Shown one piece after another: positions 11,401 through 24,179 of a stretch of 64,000 nucleotides of DNA (positions are counted from its first letter, which is position 1; each line of letters opens with the position of its first letter). The translations under genes and the position numbers were made by a program. Below the pieces are notes generated by a model. The model had not been told where the DNA came from. It saw only the letters and a list, made by a program, of their open reading frames with translations, and searched no databases. Source of the DNA: Valencia hispanica (taxonomy: Eukaryota; Chordata; Actinopteri; Cyprinodontiformes; Valenciidae). The DNA lies in assembly GCA_963556495.2 (NCBI GenBank), contig OY747710.1:38983000-39046999 (forward strand), given 5' to 3'.

Positions 11401-12033
11401 GCTTTGGTTTGTTTTGGGAAATCTGCGGTTTGTTTTGTAGAAGGAAAAGAAAATGTGGAATAAAAGAGTTTAAATGTCAAGTTTTCAGTGATGCTAGAAG
11501 GGTTTTATTTGACATACTTCCAAAGAAATAGGACGGATAAAAAAGTAAGCCAAAGAAAAACAGAGCTCCTTATCCGTAAAACGTCTAATTGTTAAAAAGA
11601 CATTTTACATAAAATACATTTTAGAACGTTTTATGTCAGTCATGGATTTTAATTTGTCTTTCGTAATAATTTCACTCTGTGAAATAAAACAGGGCGCTCT
11701 GTAAAATCACAAACAAAAGGTGGTTTGGCTCCAACTAGTCGCGAGCTGACTAAAGCACCTTTTCAATTTCATGGAACGGTCATGAAATGCTAAAAGTTGA
11801 GAGATGAATGCCTTCACCACGGGTGCATCTTTCTGTCCTCTCTTCAAGTGTGTAAAATCTTCAACTGCTTTTTTTCTCTTTTCCTTCTCCTTTGCTCTCC
11901 CGGTTGCCTGTCCTGTCTTGGTGACTGGTGCAGCAGAGAGGAGCCCGGGTGTGAAAGAGGCCCACAGAGGCCCGATGAGGACTGTCTCACCAATGTCTGG
12001 GACATTTCAGTGCCCGTGTGTTTGTGTGTGCAC

Positions 12034-12053
12034 GGGTGTGTGTGTGTGTGCGT

Positions 12054-12084
<31 letters not shown>

Positions 12085-12096
12085 CGTGTGTGTGTG
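12034..12096. repeat. GT microsatellite, interrupted by CGTGTG
   Basis: TG dinucleotides with periodic GC interruptions. Open frames through it are repeat artefacts. Confidence 0.9.
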
Positions 12097-14831
12097 CCCA
12101 TATACTGCATGTGGGTTTAGGTAGCAAGAGTTCTGCTGCGGGCATGTCTCCCGTTTCCTTGTGAGTTTAGTGCTGGTGTCAACTCCCCATAGCCTAATTA
12201 AAAAGGTGAGAAAAGCCACTCACATGGAGATTAAACCTAAAAGGGTAAATCAGCGCTGAAAACGGGTGTGGCATGTGCAAACATATGCACAGGCCATGAA
12301 ATCTCTTCTGACACCTGTAAGGGGGAAAACAGAATAAGGAGTATAGTCATGAAGAAATACCTTTTTGTTGTTGATACAGTTCAACTGTGTCTTATGAATT
12401 TGATATTATGAGCTGCACTTTATAAGAAAGATAGAAATGATGATGAGATTTTAAAGTTTCGATTGTGTGTTTTTTATGGTTGATGGATGCTGACTATTTA
12501 CCTCGTATTTTATTAGCATTGTCCGACTTAAAGGTCTGTCTGGTTAAAAACTCTGAACACTTATGATATTACAACACATATTAGTCTTGTAAAACCCGAA
12601 ATTTATCACAGAAACAACCATAAAAAATCAAAACAGCTACGCAGAAAATGATTATTCAATTATTCAGTTTGCTTTTCCTTTTTAGTGTAAAATGTCCCGA
12701 CCTCGCTTGTATTAACCCCTCTTGTTTTTAATCAGCGCTGTTAGACCGAGGGCTGGTGCGCAGCATGGCACTGGTGTTCTGAGCTCGAGGCAGTATTATT
12801 TACTCAAGGCCCTTTTTGCCTGTTTATACTTGACAGTTCATTTTATTTGACTCAGGTTTACTTAAATAGAACATAAGCTTGATCTCTGTATGCTGTTTTT
12901 GTTATTTTTTTTAAGTTGAATTATTATTTATTGAGGGGGGCTCCGACTCAAGCTTTACAATTATTTTTTTAATGTATATTCTATATTTTATTTATTCTGT
13001 TTATACAATGCTTACGTTTGAGGTGGAAAAGTGAAATTAAAAAAGTGTTTCAGCTCTCTTAAGTTGCTTTTTACACTTCTTTCAGTTTATGTTAGCGATA
13101 AGTTCTTTAGTTAATGGGATCAAAAGTGTCACAATCCAAAAAATATATCAACAAATGTTTTTTTTTTTAATGTTTTCTTACAAATACATAAATAAAAACA
13201 TACCTATTAAATACAAGCATAAACAGATATGTGCTGCCTCATGTAAACTAGTTTTATCCGTCACATTATCAAAGCCAGAGGGTGGACTTCTCTTGTCAAG
13301 ATAATTGGTCAGAAACAGACCCCCTGTTCAGATTAACCAATCAGATGTTGATTTATATAGCCACAGTGATTTGGTTTAAATTATGTTAGGGTGCACTGCA
13401 GCAAATAAACCATGAAAGACTACCTGGCTGACAAAAAAACTAAACAAAATACAGAAATAATTGTATATGATTTTAACATAAGATTCTTTTTATTGTTTAA
13501 TTATGTTATCAATGACTTATTTAAATATTTAAATAATACAATTATTAATTTATTTATTTCTAGTTTTATCTTAGTTACGACACTTGAAATTATTAGTTTT
13601 TTTAACACATTTTTTGATAAACTCAGTTTGGACAATATCTTCCTGGTCTAAATATAGAACAGTTAAAAAAAAAGTATTTTCAGAACTTATTCCCTTTTTA
13701 TATAGGTTGGTGTTCTGTTTTTTTTCTCCCAACAATGTGCTTTTTGTGTTGATTTTATGTAAAACATTGACATAGCTACTGTATCCTGATAGGCTAAGGT
13801 TATCTTCACAACTGAGTTTTGAGTTTAACGATTTAGAGCCATGGTCGTAGTTTTGTTTTTGTTACTGATTCAGCAAAACACACATGCATTCACCCTGGTG
13901 CACCTCCGGAGGTTTCTTGAAAAGGGATCAAAACCACGTGATAGAACATCTAGCCAGTAATTAAAATGACAACTTAGGTATGTACTTTATGTGCACACTT
14001 TCAGAGTGCTTTTCTAGTTTAATGCGAGACTACGCTTGTGAAATAAATGAATTTATTTGATAGTTTTTAGCATTTTTATACATATTTGCCTAGGGAAGTG
14101 TGGAGGTAAGTGTGTTGCTTTTATAGTTTTTTTTTTTTTTTTTTTACAGCCTGCATCCTTTCCTTGCTGAACTACATTCCCTCCATGCATGCCCATAATT
14201 TTAACTCTCAATCTCCACTCAGCAAATATTAACAACAAAAAAAATCACCCTAACCTAGTTAATATAAGCATTTTTGTCACTTTCAGGTGAAACAATTTCA
14301 CTAAAATCTTTTTTGTTTTTGCTAAGAAAATATAACCGAAACACCATAAGTTCGTAATTTCCTGCTGATTCTTCTTCTGAAGTGCAATTTATTATTCCTA
14401 TTGTTCTCTTTAGTTGTGATCTGGCCTTATATCAGGAAGTCAAATACAGTGTCATTTATAAATCCTTAAAAGCAGCACATCCAACGCTCCTACTTTAGCT
14501 ACAGGATAAGATGGACGGTGTTTATTTCACTTTTTGAATTCTGGAGACTTTCAATACCCTAAAAATGTTGGATAAATGGAGTGCGATGTTGTGTTTTACA
14601 GTCGAGCTCCACACACTCACATGTGGCTGTCACATCATCAGTCACCCCGTTTCATATAAACATCCCACGTTTCAGCAGTGTGCAATAACACCCCAGGCTA
14701 CGCCGGTATCTCTTTACTACTATCTGCTCATTTTTGACCCCCTCAATCTCACCCCCCCCCCCTTTTTTTTTTCTGCCTCGTGTCTTGCATCTTCTGTGAT
14801 GTTTTACCATTTCAGCGGCTTGTCTGGGTTC

Positions 14832-14854
14832 GTGTGTGTGTGTGTGTGTGTGTG
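14832..14854. repeat. GT microsatellite
   Basis: About 11 GT units, downstream of a C/T homopolymer pair at about 14751-14772. Confidence 0.9.
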
Positions 14855-15219
14855 CACCAGCTGTGGAGTGAGTGATGTGACTGTGGGCCGGCTCAGCTCA
14901 GCTCTGCCTCTCTGTCTGCCTGTTGTCTCTCTGTGTTGTCTCTGCTCTTTTTGACTGCTGTCAGACAAGTGTGCTGTTTGAGAGAGCAAGTATACGTGTG
15001 TCATCTGTCAGCGTCTTTCTCCAAAATCAGCCGTCTCGGGGTGAATCTCGTCTTGGCACGCGCGCAGACACGCACCATTTCACCCACAACTTCATCTCCC
15101 ATCTTATATTCTTCGCCCCCCCCCCCCCAAGGACTGAATCGCGTATGATTGCATGTATACAATCCTCGTGCTTGTTTGCGTGCGTGCACAAACACTCCTG
15201 GGTACGGGGAAATAGATCT

Positions 15220-15450
15220 CCTGTTCTGTCACGGCTGGGCCTGCGGGCATAAGAGGCCTTAACGGATGTCTCTCTAAGCGAAACGCCGCCTTCCTCCCCC
15301 GTGCACGGACGTGCGCGAGCAGGTCCCAGACCCCTTTCCCTCCCGGGCTCATGGCGAGGAATACAGATTCGGGCTCCTCTCCAGATATGATCGGCCCTGC
15401 CTTGGCTTCAGAAATGCTATCTTCACCGGTGTGGCTGAATTGATAATACC
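15220..15450. promoter_or_regulatory. Candidate conserved non-coding block
   Basis: GC-rich, non-repetitive block with GGCATAAGAGGCCTTAACGG, CAGGTCCCAGACCCC, AGATATGATC and GAATTGATAATACC. There is no credible coding frame. Proposed on composition contrast with its neighbours. Confidence 0.28.
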
Positions 15451-15769
15451 TACCCCCCCCAACACACATTTTATTACAAAGGCCTAGTTTGTAAAAAGGT
15501 AATCATTTACTGTTGCTACTATCTCCACTGAGCCATACATCTTTTGTCTTCACAGGACAAAGTTCTCCTGCTGCTACCGCCGCTGTTTTGTTCCTCAGGT
15601 TTTTCCTTTTTGCATCCTTGCAGACTCCCTCTGAGTTTTTCCCACACACAACATTCCACCTGATCAAATTAGATCTTTTTTTCCTCTTTTTTTTGTTCAC
15701 TCTCCATTTTCGCGTCAGTCTGCGGGGGCACTGTTCGTGTCTGTTTGTAAGGGACTAGAAGGCTGAAAA
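15451..15769. other. Intron, nothing recognised
   Basis: C- and T-rich tracts; no feature supported. Confidence 0.5.
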
Positions 15770-16215
15770 TGACAGTGAATGAAGGCCTAATCCCTTTGGG
15801 CACATTGAAGAATCCACCTAGGAAAGTACCGAAATCTCATAATTTCAATTATCATATTTATCATATTTATTCATTTTCCCCCAGCCAGACTTAATGCCGT
15901 CGCTCTGCCTGCCCCTTCCTCGCCGCTGCCTCCTGTGTACGTTAATCTAGTTTTTTTTCCTCCCCTCCACTTCTCTTTCCACTAGCGAGATGTGAGCCTG
16001 CCAGTCACGATGACTGACAGCACTCAAGTGGCCTACGGAAAAGCAGCTCTTTTTTTCCCCTTTTTAAAAAAAATATATTTTCTTTCCGTCCGATGTTGCG
16101 TCGGTGATGCCGGGGCCTTATCAGGAAACCCAATTTGTGCAGGGGCGAGGGGGATGCCACTCACTCTGACTGACAGCTCTCAGATTTCCAGGCGGTGGAG
16201 GGATTTCCTTTAAGT
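15770..16215. promoter_or_regulatory. Candidate enhancer with duplicated TGACTGACAGC words
   Basis: Contains an exact 11-mer TGACTGACAGC at 16011 and again at 16167, 156 bp apart. TGACAG-type cores bind TALE homeoproteins (MEIS/PREP/TGIF). A left part (15835-15870) carries CAATTATCATATTTATCATATTTATTC. The right part has CCTTATCAGGAAACCC. It is repeat-free and without coding potential. Regulatory role is inferred. Confidence 0.42.
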
Positions 16216-17104
16216 TGTTGGGTTCCACACTGTCATGGATTACTTCATCATACATGAAGGTGCCTTCACTGTGAACACACAAGTCTTACCAGACAGGCTG
16301 ACTGTGTTCCTACTCTTTTTTTTTTTTTGCGCTGCTTTGTTTCCGTTTGACCTTGGCAGTCATTTTGACAGACAGATGGCAGTCCACAGCAGGTAAGCTT
16401 CAGCTTTGTGGACATTATTTAATTGTTTTATTTCCATTGGGGAGAAACTGACGAGATAAAAACAAAAGGCCTCATTTGATTTGTGTAGAGGCAGGTATTT
16501 CTCTGATGTGTTCTTATGTAAAAGCGTGCAAAAGCATGTTGGATTTGGAGAACATTACATCTGGGAAAACAAGCATATGTATGTGCTTATGCTTTCGTCT
16601 GATCTGCGTGCGTTAACATTTTCCTCCCCATCTGTGTGTGTGTGTGTATGTATGGGACTGAGCTTTTAGACTTTCCTCAACTATTAATACCACTTGAATT
16701 TTTCACTTCTTGCAACAATCACAGACTTTACTTATTTTATTAGGAGTTTGAGCCACACACCCACACAAAGTAGCAGATTATTGTGAAGTGAAAGGAAAAA
16801 GGGTAGATGATACATACATGCTTGAGTGATGGCACTGTTTTGGTGCGCTCTTTTCTCCATATTGATCAATATACTTTTTAAATATCAAATGCAACTGAAG
16901 GACTCGGTTTCATCTCTGTTTTTTCCATGATAGATTAAAACTAACAAGTTTTACTGAATGTTTTCTTTCTTTTTTTATCCTTACATAATGTCTCTATCAC
17001 TCTATTTGAGCTTTAGCATCTCTAGTATAAAAAGCGACTGGGTAACGGCAGGCACTTGTACAATTGTGACAACAGGTCAAAATGTTGTACAGCTCTAACA
17101 TAAA
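16216..17104. other. Intron, nothing recognised
   Basis: AT-rich with a T run at about 16317-16329 and a short GT repeat at about 16634-16648. No gene or mobile element was recognised. Confidence 0.5.
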
Positions 17105-17385
17105 TCGAGCTGACCTGTGAAGGTGCACATCAGTGGACAAACACCATCGGGAAGACCAAAGAACACAGCAGACAGGTCGGGGAACATGTTTGGGAGAACT
17201 TTCAGGGTTAGGTTACAAAACAATGTCTTAAGCTTTGGATGTCTCACGTAGCAACGTTGAATCCATCATCTGAAAATACAAGGAGTGTGGTACAACTAGC
17301 TAAATACCGGGTGGTCCAGGAGGAAAACCTGTTAAAAGCTGAACATGATTAAGACCGTGGGAGAGATTCACCTTTTGCTTTCATG
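17105..17385 (+). mobile_element. Internal fragment of Tc1 family A
   Basis: Matches the 5' part of the family (CTGTGAAGGTGCACATCAG; GAAGACCAAAGAACACAGCA; GTTAGGTTACAAAACAATGT; TCCATCATCTGAAAATACAA). It then jumps to the region around GGAGGAAAACCTGTTAAAAG, so much of the transposase gene is deleted. No terminal repeats remain. Confidence 0.7.
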
Positions 17386-17499
17386 AGATAACGAATTTCA
17401 TGTTTTATTTTTCTTCTTCTTCATTCTAAATGCAAACACACCTTGAGTCCATCACTGTTTTTTTACAAGTGATGCCCATGTGTATGTGTGTGTCAGCTC

Positions 17500-17905
17500 C
17501 AGTAGTGTTCACGCTCGTGTTTGTCAAATGTGACCTCCGAATCCGGAGGCTTATTGTGGCGGTGTTCCACATTATTGATGGCGAGCGGAGATATCGACAG
17601 GCCGAGCGCCGGCAGCTTCCAGCGGCGCCAGCAAGCGGGATGGGACTTTGATATGACATATTGTGCGTCTCAGCACAAGCCATAAATAATTCTGACACGT
17701 TTTTGTATGCATGGGAAAGTCCTTGATTCAGCCTCCCATAAAAATAAACTTCTATTATGGAAGGTATTTGTCAAGTGGGCGCGTGATGGATGGCCCGGCG
17801 TTTACCCCGTGGCAGGACGATGGGTTATGGATGCCCGCCGCCCCTTGCCGGGGGAGGAGTCGCACCCGGCAACGCTGACACCAGAGTAATTACTGCCCTC
17901 CTCGC
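17500..17905. promoter_or_regulatory. Candidate conserved non-coding block
   Basis: Long high-complexity block containing TTGTCAAATGTGACCTCCG, CACATTATTGATGGC, GCCATAAATAATTCTGACAC, CCCATAAAAATAAAC (CDX/HOX-like CATAAA words) and CGTTTACCCCGTGGC. GC-rich and AT-rich sub-blocks alternate without microsatellites. There is no protein-like frame. One of the better enhancer candidates in the window. Confidence 0.42.
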
Positions 17906-19088
17906 CACGGCAACGGAGGGGGAAAAGTGCGGGGGTGGGGGTGGGGGGTTGGTTTATATACACACCTGCACCTCACTTTAACCCTCCTTTCACACTGTCC
18001 TGTCACACCATCAGCATAAAGTGAGAAGGCTGATGAAAGCTGGACATGGACGGATGAACGGACAAACACAGGGACAGATAATGAGATTTGTATGTTGATT
18101 TGCTGAGGGATTGATTTCAAGAGGGACAGCCTCTGTTATCCGCCCATGAAGATGATATTTGTCATATATTAATCAATAACCTGAAATATATTGCTAAATA
18201 GGTGTGGATCTGTGATTACTGATGTCTTCGAAAGGACATATTTTCTCTGTTTTCCTTGTGCCCATGCATCCTCAAGTTGGCACTCTCATGAATATGTACG
18301 GCCTCTTGATTGCCAACAAGCACATGCGTGCGTTGTCATTCTCCGGACCCACAGGACAGGTTTAGCTGAGGCTACGCCGCCATCTGAGCAGGAGGAGGAA
18401 CGTAGGCGTGGGGTGAGGAGCAAGTGAGAGGACGGGTGCTCTCTGAACTGCCTTTACCCTCCTCTGCCCGTGTGGGCGTGCGGGTGGGGCAGGTAGTCGG
18501 GAAAAGCGAAGAGGGGCATGCTGTCAGTGGGAGTGACACCTGTTCACCAGTGCCCGCCTTCTTTATTCTTACAGCTGTTTTACTTCCTCTGCCTCAACCT
18601 TTCCCTCCTGTCTGCCTCTGCCGAGCTCCCGCTCTTCCCCTCCAGCAGACGGAGCCAGGAAGAGGCTTGTCACAGCGGGCCAGGGAGCGCTGAGCGGGGC
18701 CGGTCCAGATGTTGTTGCGGGCGAGGAAGGAGGAGGGCTTTTGACAGGATACGAACTCAAACTCAGAGAGTTACTGTAAAGTCCACACACTGCCTGCTGT
18801 TAAAGGAGACGGTTTTTACAAGATGCGGTGTGTAAGTCAGCTGCCATATGCCATGCTCCAACACACTAAGTCTCCACAATTACAGATGAACATGGACCTA
18901 GAGACTCACACTCTCTCTTTTTTTTTTTTTTACTGACTAAATTTAAAATATCACATTCGAACAGCATTTAAAGTAGTCAGTATTTTATTTTGGAAACTTT
19001 CCTTTTCTGAAGCTAGTGTAGACTTGAAGCCATCCAGCAGGCACATCACACGGATCCCTTTCAAACCACTTCTTCAGAATAGAGTCAC
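17906..19088. other. Intron, mostly unremarkable
   Basis: Includes a G-rich tract at about 17930-17950 and a moderately GC-rich stretch at 18360-18760. Open frames here show no known domain. Confidence 0.45.
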
Positions 19089-20276
19089 AATCAAATCAAA
19101 TCAAATCAAACTTTATTTATATAGCGCTTTTCATACAAGAAGTTGCATCACAAAGTGCTTTACAGATTAAAATGACCCCACATAAAACCACCTTCCCTTC
19201 CCTCCCCCACAGATTTAAAAGCATGGTCACAGTTATACCCCCCTCCCCCCAACCCATCTCCCATGCACACACACAGTTAAAAGAAAAAGTAAAAGCCAAG
19301 GCCAAGACCCCCACCTCCACCCAAGCTCCACCTGGAGAGGACCCAGGGAGCCACAGCCGACCACCGCTCCCGGGGCAGAGGGCTCCCACAGAGGAAACAC
19401 TGGAACGGGGATTAAGATAAATTAAAGTATAAAAAGAAACAGTAAATTAATGTGCTAAGATTAAATAGTAAAACTGATAAAAATATAATCATATAAAACA
19501 TGCAGAGCAATTAAACAAACCGTAATAAATAATAATCAGTTAAAAGCTAGGCTAAAAAGGTGAGTCTTGAGCCTGCTCTTAAAAACATGAACGTTCTCTG
19601 CAGCCCTGAGGTCCTCTGGCAGCCTGTTCCAGAGGTGAGGGCCATAAAACTGGAAAGACGCCTCGCCATGCGTGTGTGTCCTGACTTTTGGGGTGACAAG
19701 GAGACGGCTGCCAGAGGAGCGAAGAGACCGCGAAGGTTTATATGGTAAAAGCAGTTCAGAGAGATAAAAAGGCTCAAGACCATTAAGACACTTAAAAACC
19801 ATTAAAAGAACCTTAAAGTCGATCCTGAAATGTACGGGGAGCCAATGCAATGATTTTAAGACCGGTGTAATGTGCGTAATGTGCTCCCGCCTCCTGGTCT
19901 TCGTCAGGACACGTGCTGCTGAATTTTGTAGTAGCTGTAAACCTGATATACTCTTTTTGGGAAGACCAGAAAGCAGGGCATTACAGTAATCAATTCTACT
20001 AGAGATAAAAGCATGCATCAGTGTCTCTGTATTGGCCCGAGAGAGAATGGGGCGGACTCTGGCGATGTTCTTTAGTTGATAAAAACCTATTTTAGTAATA
20101 TTTTTTATGTGAGGAATAAAAGTCAGCTCAGAGTCAAAAATCACGCCCAGGTTCTTCACTTGTAAAGAGGGATTAAAAGACAGTGATTGTAGTTTTGGTA
20201 AAAGTTTCTCTCTCTGAGCCTCAGGACCGATGACTAAAACTTCAGTTTTAGTCATCAATAAATACGATACATCCAT
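19089..20276 (-). mobile_element. 5'-truncated L2-type LINE with ORF end and 3' tail
   Basis: On the minus strand, 20276-19536 is an open frame of about 246 codons. It corresponds to the C-terminal third of an L2/CR1-group reverse transcriptase: KTEVLVIGP near the start, VKNLGVIFDSELTF, RIDYCNALLSGLP, LQNSAARVLT, LHWLPVHFRIDFK and FKSRLKTHLF near the end. The catalytic YADD lies upstream and is missing. After the stop come about 450 bp of 3' UTR. The element ends in the L2-like tail AAGCGCTATATAAATAAAG and a TTTGA/TTGAT tandem repeat. Truncation at the 5' end is typical of target-primed insertion. The open frame suggests fairly recent arrival. Confidence 0.85.
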
Positions 20277-21929
20277 TTTAGCATTTCAACAAAAATTCTA
20301 TACATTGAAATTCAAATTCTAATATATTTTAGTGCCTGAAAACCTAAACCTAAAAATCTGGAAAGCATTAAACATAAATACCAACCAGCCTTTCCTATTG
20401 CCCTTGCCCTCTACAACAGGTGGACACTACTACATATTGCAACACAGCATCTGTGGCAGTGCTGTCTGGAAATTTCTTACAGTGATCACAGAACTGTTTT
20501 TTTTTTTGGTGTTTTATTGTTAAAAAAAATAGCTTTTTAGTGAGAATATATCAAATGGATGTGTGGTTGCTTAATAGCAACACAGAAAAAAAGAATGTAG
20601 CTAGCAGTTTTGCTTCAAAGACTATCTATGCGAGAAGCGTGAATAAGCTCCCCGAAGATAAGGGGATGAAAGTGGACGGATTTCTCTTTACTCACAAGAA
20701 AAAAGTTTCTTTTTTAGAAACAGGATTTCCCCTAGAATTATTCAACATTTCGAATCTTGGATTTATTGCTAGAAACTACTCAAAGCTGAGGGACAAGGAC
20801 TCAACACAGTTCGTGTAATTAGCTCAGAAAGGGAGTCGACAGCCAGACCAAAGCTTTTGTTTGTGAACAAGAAGCTTATCATCCTGCACATTTAGCTACG
20901 ATAAGTAACTTCAGAATCAACTTATTTTCCTGTGTCTGAGCCAAGGGAATGAGAGAGTTGGCTTGTGACTGCAGTCTGATTATACATCAGTATAAATATA
21001 AGCGTAGGATTACCGTGAAGTAATGTTTTAGGGCTACAAGATATGTGGCTAAAGTAATTGCAGGTTGACCTATAGACTTTGAGTGCCATGGTTGATGGTG
21101 TTTTAACAGCTCAATTACTGTGGTGTTTTTGAGAGCAAAAACACACAAAAAACATGGACTGATTATGCGGAGAAAAAAAAGTGAGACTTGCATAACCACG
21201 GCACAGGCATGCGTCAGCACATAAGAGTAACAATATTGGTCAGAAATTCTTCATCCATCTGGGCTTCAGTCAGAATTTTAGTGTTTTGAGAGTTTTTACA
21301 GTTGTTTTTACAGTTGTTCTCCCAAGTGGTAAATCACCACTGTGGGAAATTACCGGACTGAACTCGTAACAGAGAATTATTCATATCGTGCCGTTTTGTT
21401 TGGTCCCCACATTGCTCATCTCGGATATCATTTTTCATGACATTCTTGACACTCCTCCTGGCTGGATAAATCATATCAGTTCACATATTGCACTCAAATT
21501 TTGCTATCACTGCTTTTGTCTTGCTTACACATTTTGTTGTATGTTTATGCCAGAATTCAGCGTTCCAAACATAACCCCATCCCTCCTTGCCAACTTTTGG
21601 CTGCATTCTCAGCTGCCCACTGCTCCCTTTTTACATATTATGATCATGGGAAATGAATATGAATATCATGAGTCTATATACAACTGAACAGGACAATTTG
21701 TAAAAATAAAAATAGAAATAAAATACATGATAAATACCCTTTAAAAATTGTACTTTGTTCATCAGAAAGGCTCCTGTGCATGACTTTCACTGTTTAAATT
21801 GTACGTCATGGTAAACACGTCGTAGTCACCAGTTCAAATGGTTAACCACTACACCTCCTGCATATAAATGCAGATCGCGTTAAGACATGCTTGTTTGCAA
21901 GAAGCGCACCTTGTTTAACCCAGTAACCC
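20277..21929. other. Intron, nothing recognised
   Basis: AT-rich non-coding DNA. Short open frames lack family resemblance. Confidence 0.5.
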
Positions 21930-22185
21930 TTTCCCAGGGTTCAGATTGGTGGACTGACGTTGCCGTTGGCTGCTACAGATTGGGGGTCAGGGAGAGGAAC
22001 AGGCTTCGGTCAATAGGCTTAGAAGCCCATCAGGGACTATTGATTGTGGCGGACAGTGAGGCCAGCTCTGCACTAATTGTTTCTTTACTAGCCTGTGGCA
22101 AAGACAACAGTCACCGGCAGAGACTCATGAATCTTACATCTGTTTTGTTGCGAAAGCACCGGCAGTTAATAGCCTTTGATTACTG
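21930..22185. promoter_or_regulatory. Candidate conserved non-coding block
   Basis: High-complexity sequence ending abruptly at a GT microsatellite. Words include CAGATTGGTGG, GACTATTGATTGTGGC, GCACTAATTGTTTC (homeodomain-like), ACTCATGAATC and AGTTAATAGCCTTTGATTAC. It spans an open frame of 99 codons (21887-22186) that has no recognisable domain. Regulatory role is inferred. Confidence 0.4.
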
Positions 22186-22190
22186 AGGGC

Positions 22191-22192
<2 letters not shown>

Positions 22193-22235
<43 letters not shown>

Positions 22236-22265
22236 CTGTGTGTGTGTGCCTGTGTGTGTGTGTGT
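22193..22265. repeat. GT microsatellite
   Basis: Long GT tract with two GCCT interruptions; any frames across it are artefacts. Confidence 0.92.
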
Positions 22266-23404
22266 CTGTTTTTGTGCTGGAGTCTGGCTGAAGATGAGGC
22301 ACATGTGAGAATGTGTGTTGGTGTGCATGTGTTTGAGAGCATATTGAGGAGATGGAGAAAATAGAGGGCATGTTTAATATGATAAACATCTGAGGGTAAA
22401 AGACATTTTAAGGCACAATTCTGTTGATCATTAGAAGGTTTATATAGACACGCTGTTGACTGGTGGGGAGCTAATATAAGCAGAGTGTAAGTCGACAATA
22501 GGCATCAGTCAGTGTTGTGATGGCACCCAGCATTTATTCAGTGTTGTTTTAACAGTCAGGTGCTACACATATGCATTTAAATAGATTATATACACAATTA
22601 TGTGGTCCATATTATATAGTTGCACCATTGAAAGCATTAATACCATCTATAGAGGTGTAACAACACATCAGGCTTGATGAAACGAGGCACATTACTGGGT
22701 TCATTAGAGTTAGATGAAACAAATGTATTAGTTTTGGGGAATGCTTAAACTTTCTGGTGACTGTTTTCAAACAGAATAAAGGTTCAGAAATCACTAGCCG
22801 TATTAGGAAGAATCTCTGTTTATAGTAGAATTATTCATTCCAGGTTTGATCAGTATAAGTGTTACAACTGTTTCGAATGGCTAAATTACCTGATAATGAA
22901 GCGTTCATCGTATTGAGTTCTATTAAACCGTTAAATAATCTAAAACATGCAGAGCACCTTCCCTTAAGGACAGATATTGAACTTCACAGATCTAAATATT
23001 CCAGCTTTTGATCTGCAGATGATCAAATGCAGTCCAGATTCAATATAAAACTATAAAGTAGCCCTTTAGTTTAGGAGTGATAGGAAGCTGCAAAGAACAT
23101 GCGTACTTTAGTGTCATTAGGGTTAATGGTTAGCTACCCTTGGTATTCTCTCAGTGCTCACATTTTGTTCGTATAACTTCCTTCTTTCTGTCAGCATTTC
23201 CTTTTCCCTAAAGTGCTGCCAGATGAACCAAAAAGTTTTAAGGCTTCCGTTAGTTTATCGTTCTGCAACAATAACATTGTCTTTCTTCTATACTTGTTCA
23301 TTCATTGGCATTGATTATGTCAAATATATGGTGGAGCGAGAAGGGTTAATTACTCTTGGCCTAAAATAAAAAATACAAAAAACAATAATAAAAACCTAAA
23401 ATCA
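22266..23404. other. Intron, nothing recognised
   Basis: AT-rich DNA without recognised genes or repeats. Confidence 0.5.
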
Positions 23405-23520
23405 CATGTTAGTAGCACTCGGGGATAGAGTTGATGAGCCTGATAGCTTCAGGGAAGAAGCCGTTTCTCAGCACTTGCGTCCAGGCTCGAGGCTGCACCA
23501 CCTAAAGGCTATAGTGGTAG
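23405..23520 (-). mobile_element. LINE C-terminal/3'-end fragment
   Basis: The reverse strand encodes LRNGFFPEAIRLINSIP…CY before a stop. This matches the usual (F/L)xPxAIRLxN ending of fish non-LTR retrotransposon ORFs. Only about 35 codons remain, with an AAAC/AATA-rich tail on the 3' side. The clade cannot be decided. Confidence 0.55.
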
Positions 23521-24179
23521 GGACTGATTTTCAATATTTCGTGGATTATTCACAATGAGCACCATAAATCTAGCCATGAAGGTTTCTTGACTATTCAAAA
23601 GGTATTTGAGGGGAAAAAAAGAATCTGCATACATGCAAATAAAAAGATGTTTTAAAATCTGATGGTCTACCAAGACCGTGCCAAACCAGGACGGTGCCTA
23701 CTAAAGTAAACCACCATCTAAAATCAGTCATCTTGAGCTGACGAGGTTAACATTCTGTCAAAATGTCATCTTGAAGGAATGTTTCTAGTTTTTTTACATA
23801 AAAATAATCATCTTAATTTTTACAGAAACAAATCCAGCTTCAGACAATGCCATTCGTTTTTTATTCTGCTACCTTGAAGACGATGTTGTTTCAGAACCGT
23901 TTACTTACAGTATTAATCTGTGCTTTATTGCACACAGCAGTTCTTCACCACACCCTTACTGTGGGATTTCTGTGCATGCCAGGATCAGGATGTTTTTTTC
24001 TGTCGTCGCGGACCTTGTCAGGTTTTCAGAGGGCAAACTGTGGCCCAGGAGTCATGTCTGCTATTCTAACCCCTCCGTCCACAGTAGCCACGCTGAATCC
24101 AACCACACAAGGTTTGTTTATTGCATACAGCAGCAGAGTTTGTTTGTGGCCAGCTGTCAGAGCAGCCAGCCTGTTGTGA
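23521..24179. other. Intron, nothing recognised
   Basis: Open frames at 23847-24179 show no domain. There is a small imperfect repeat of accaagaccgtgccaaacc/accaggacggtgcc near 23671-23698. Confidence 0.45.

Larger units (their letters stand above)
11401..15219. other. AT-rich intron with microsatellites
   Basis: Very AT-rich, especially 12840-14450, with long T runs near 13150 and 14128-14146. A higher-complexity patch at 12715-12820 (AATCAGCGCTG, AGTATTATTTACTCAAGG) may be another small conserved block. GT repeats are listed separately. No exon or transposon was recognised. Confidence 0.5.
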
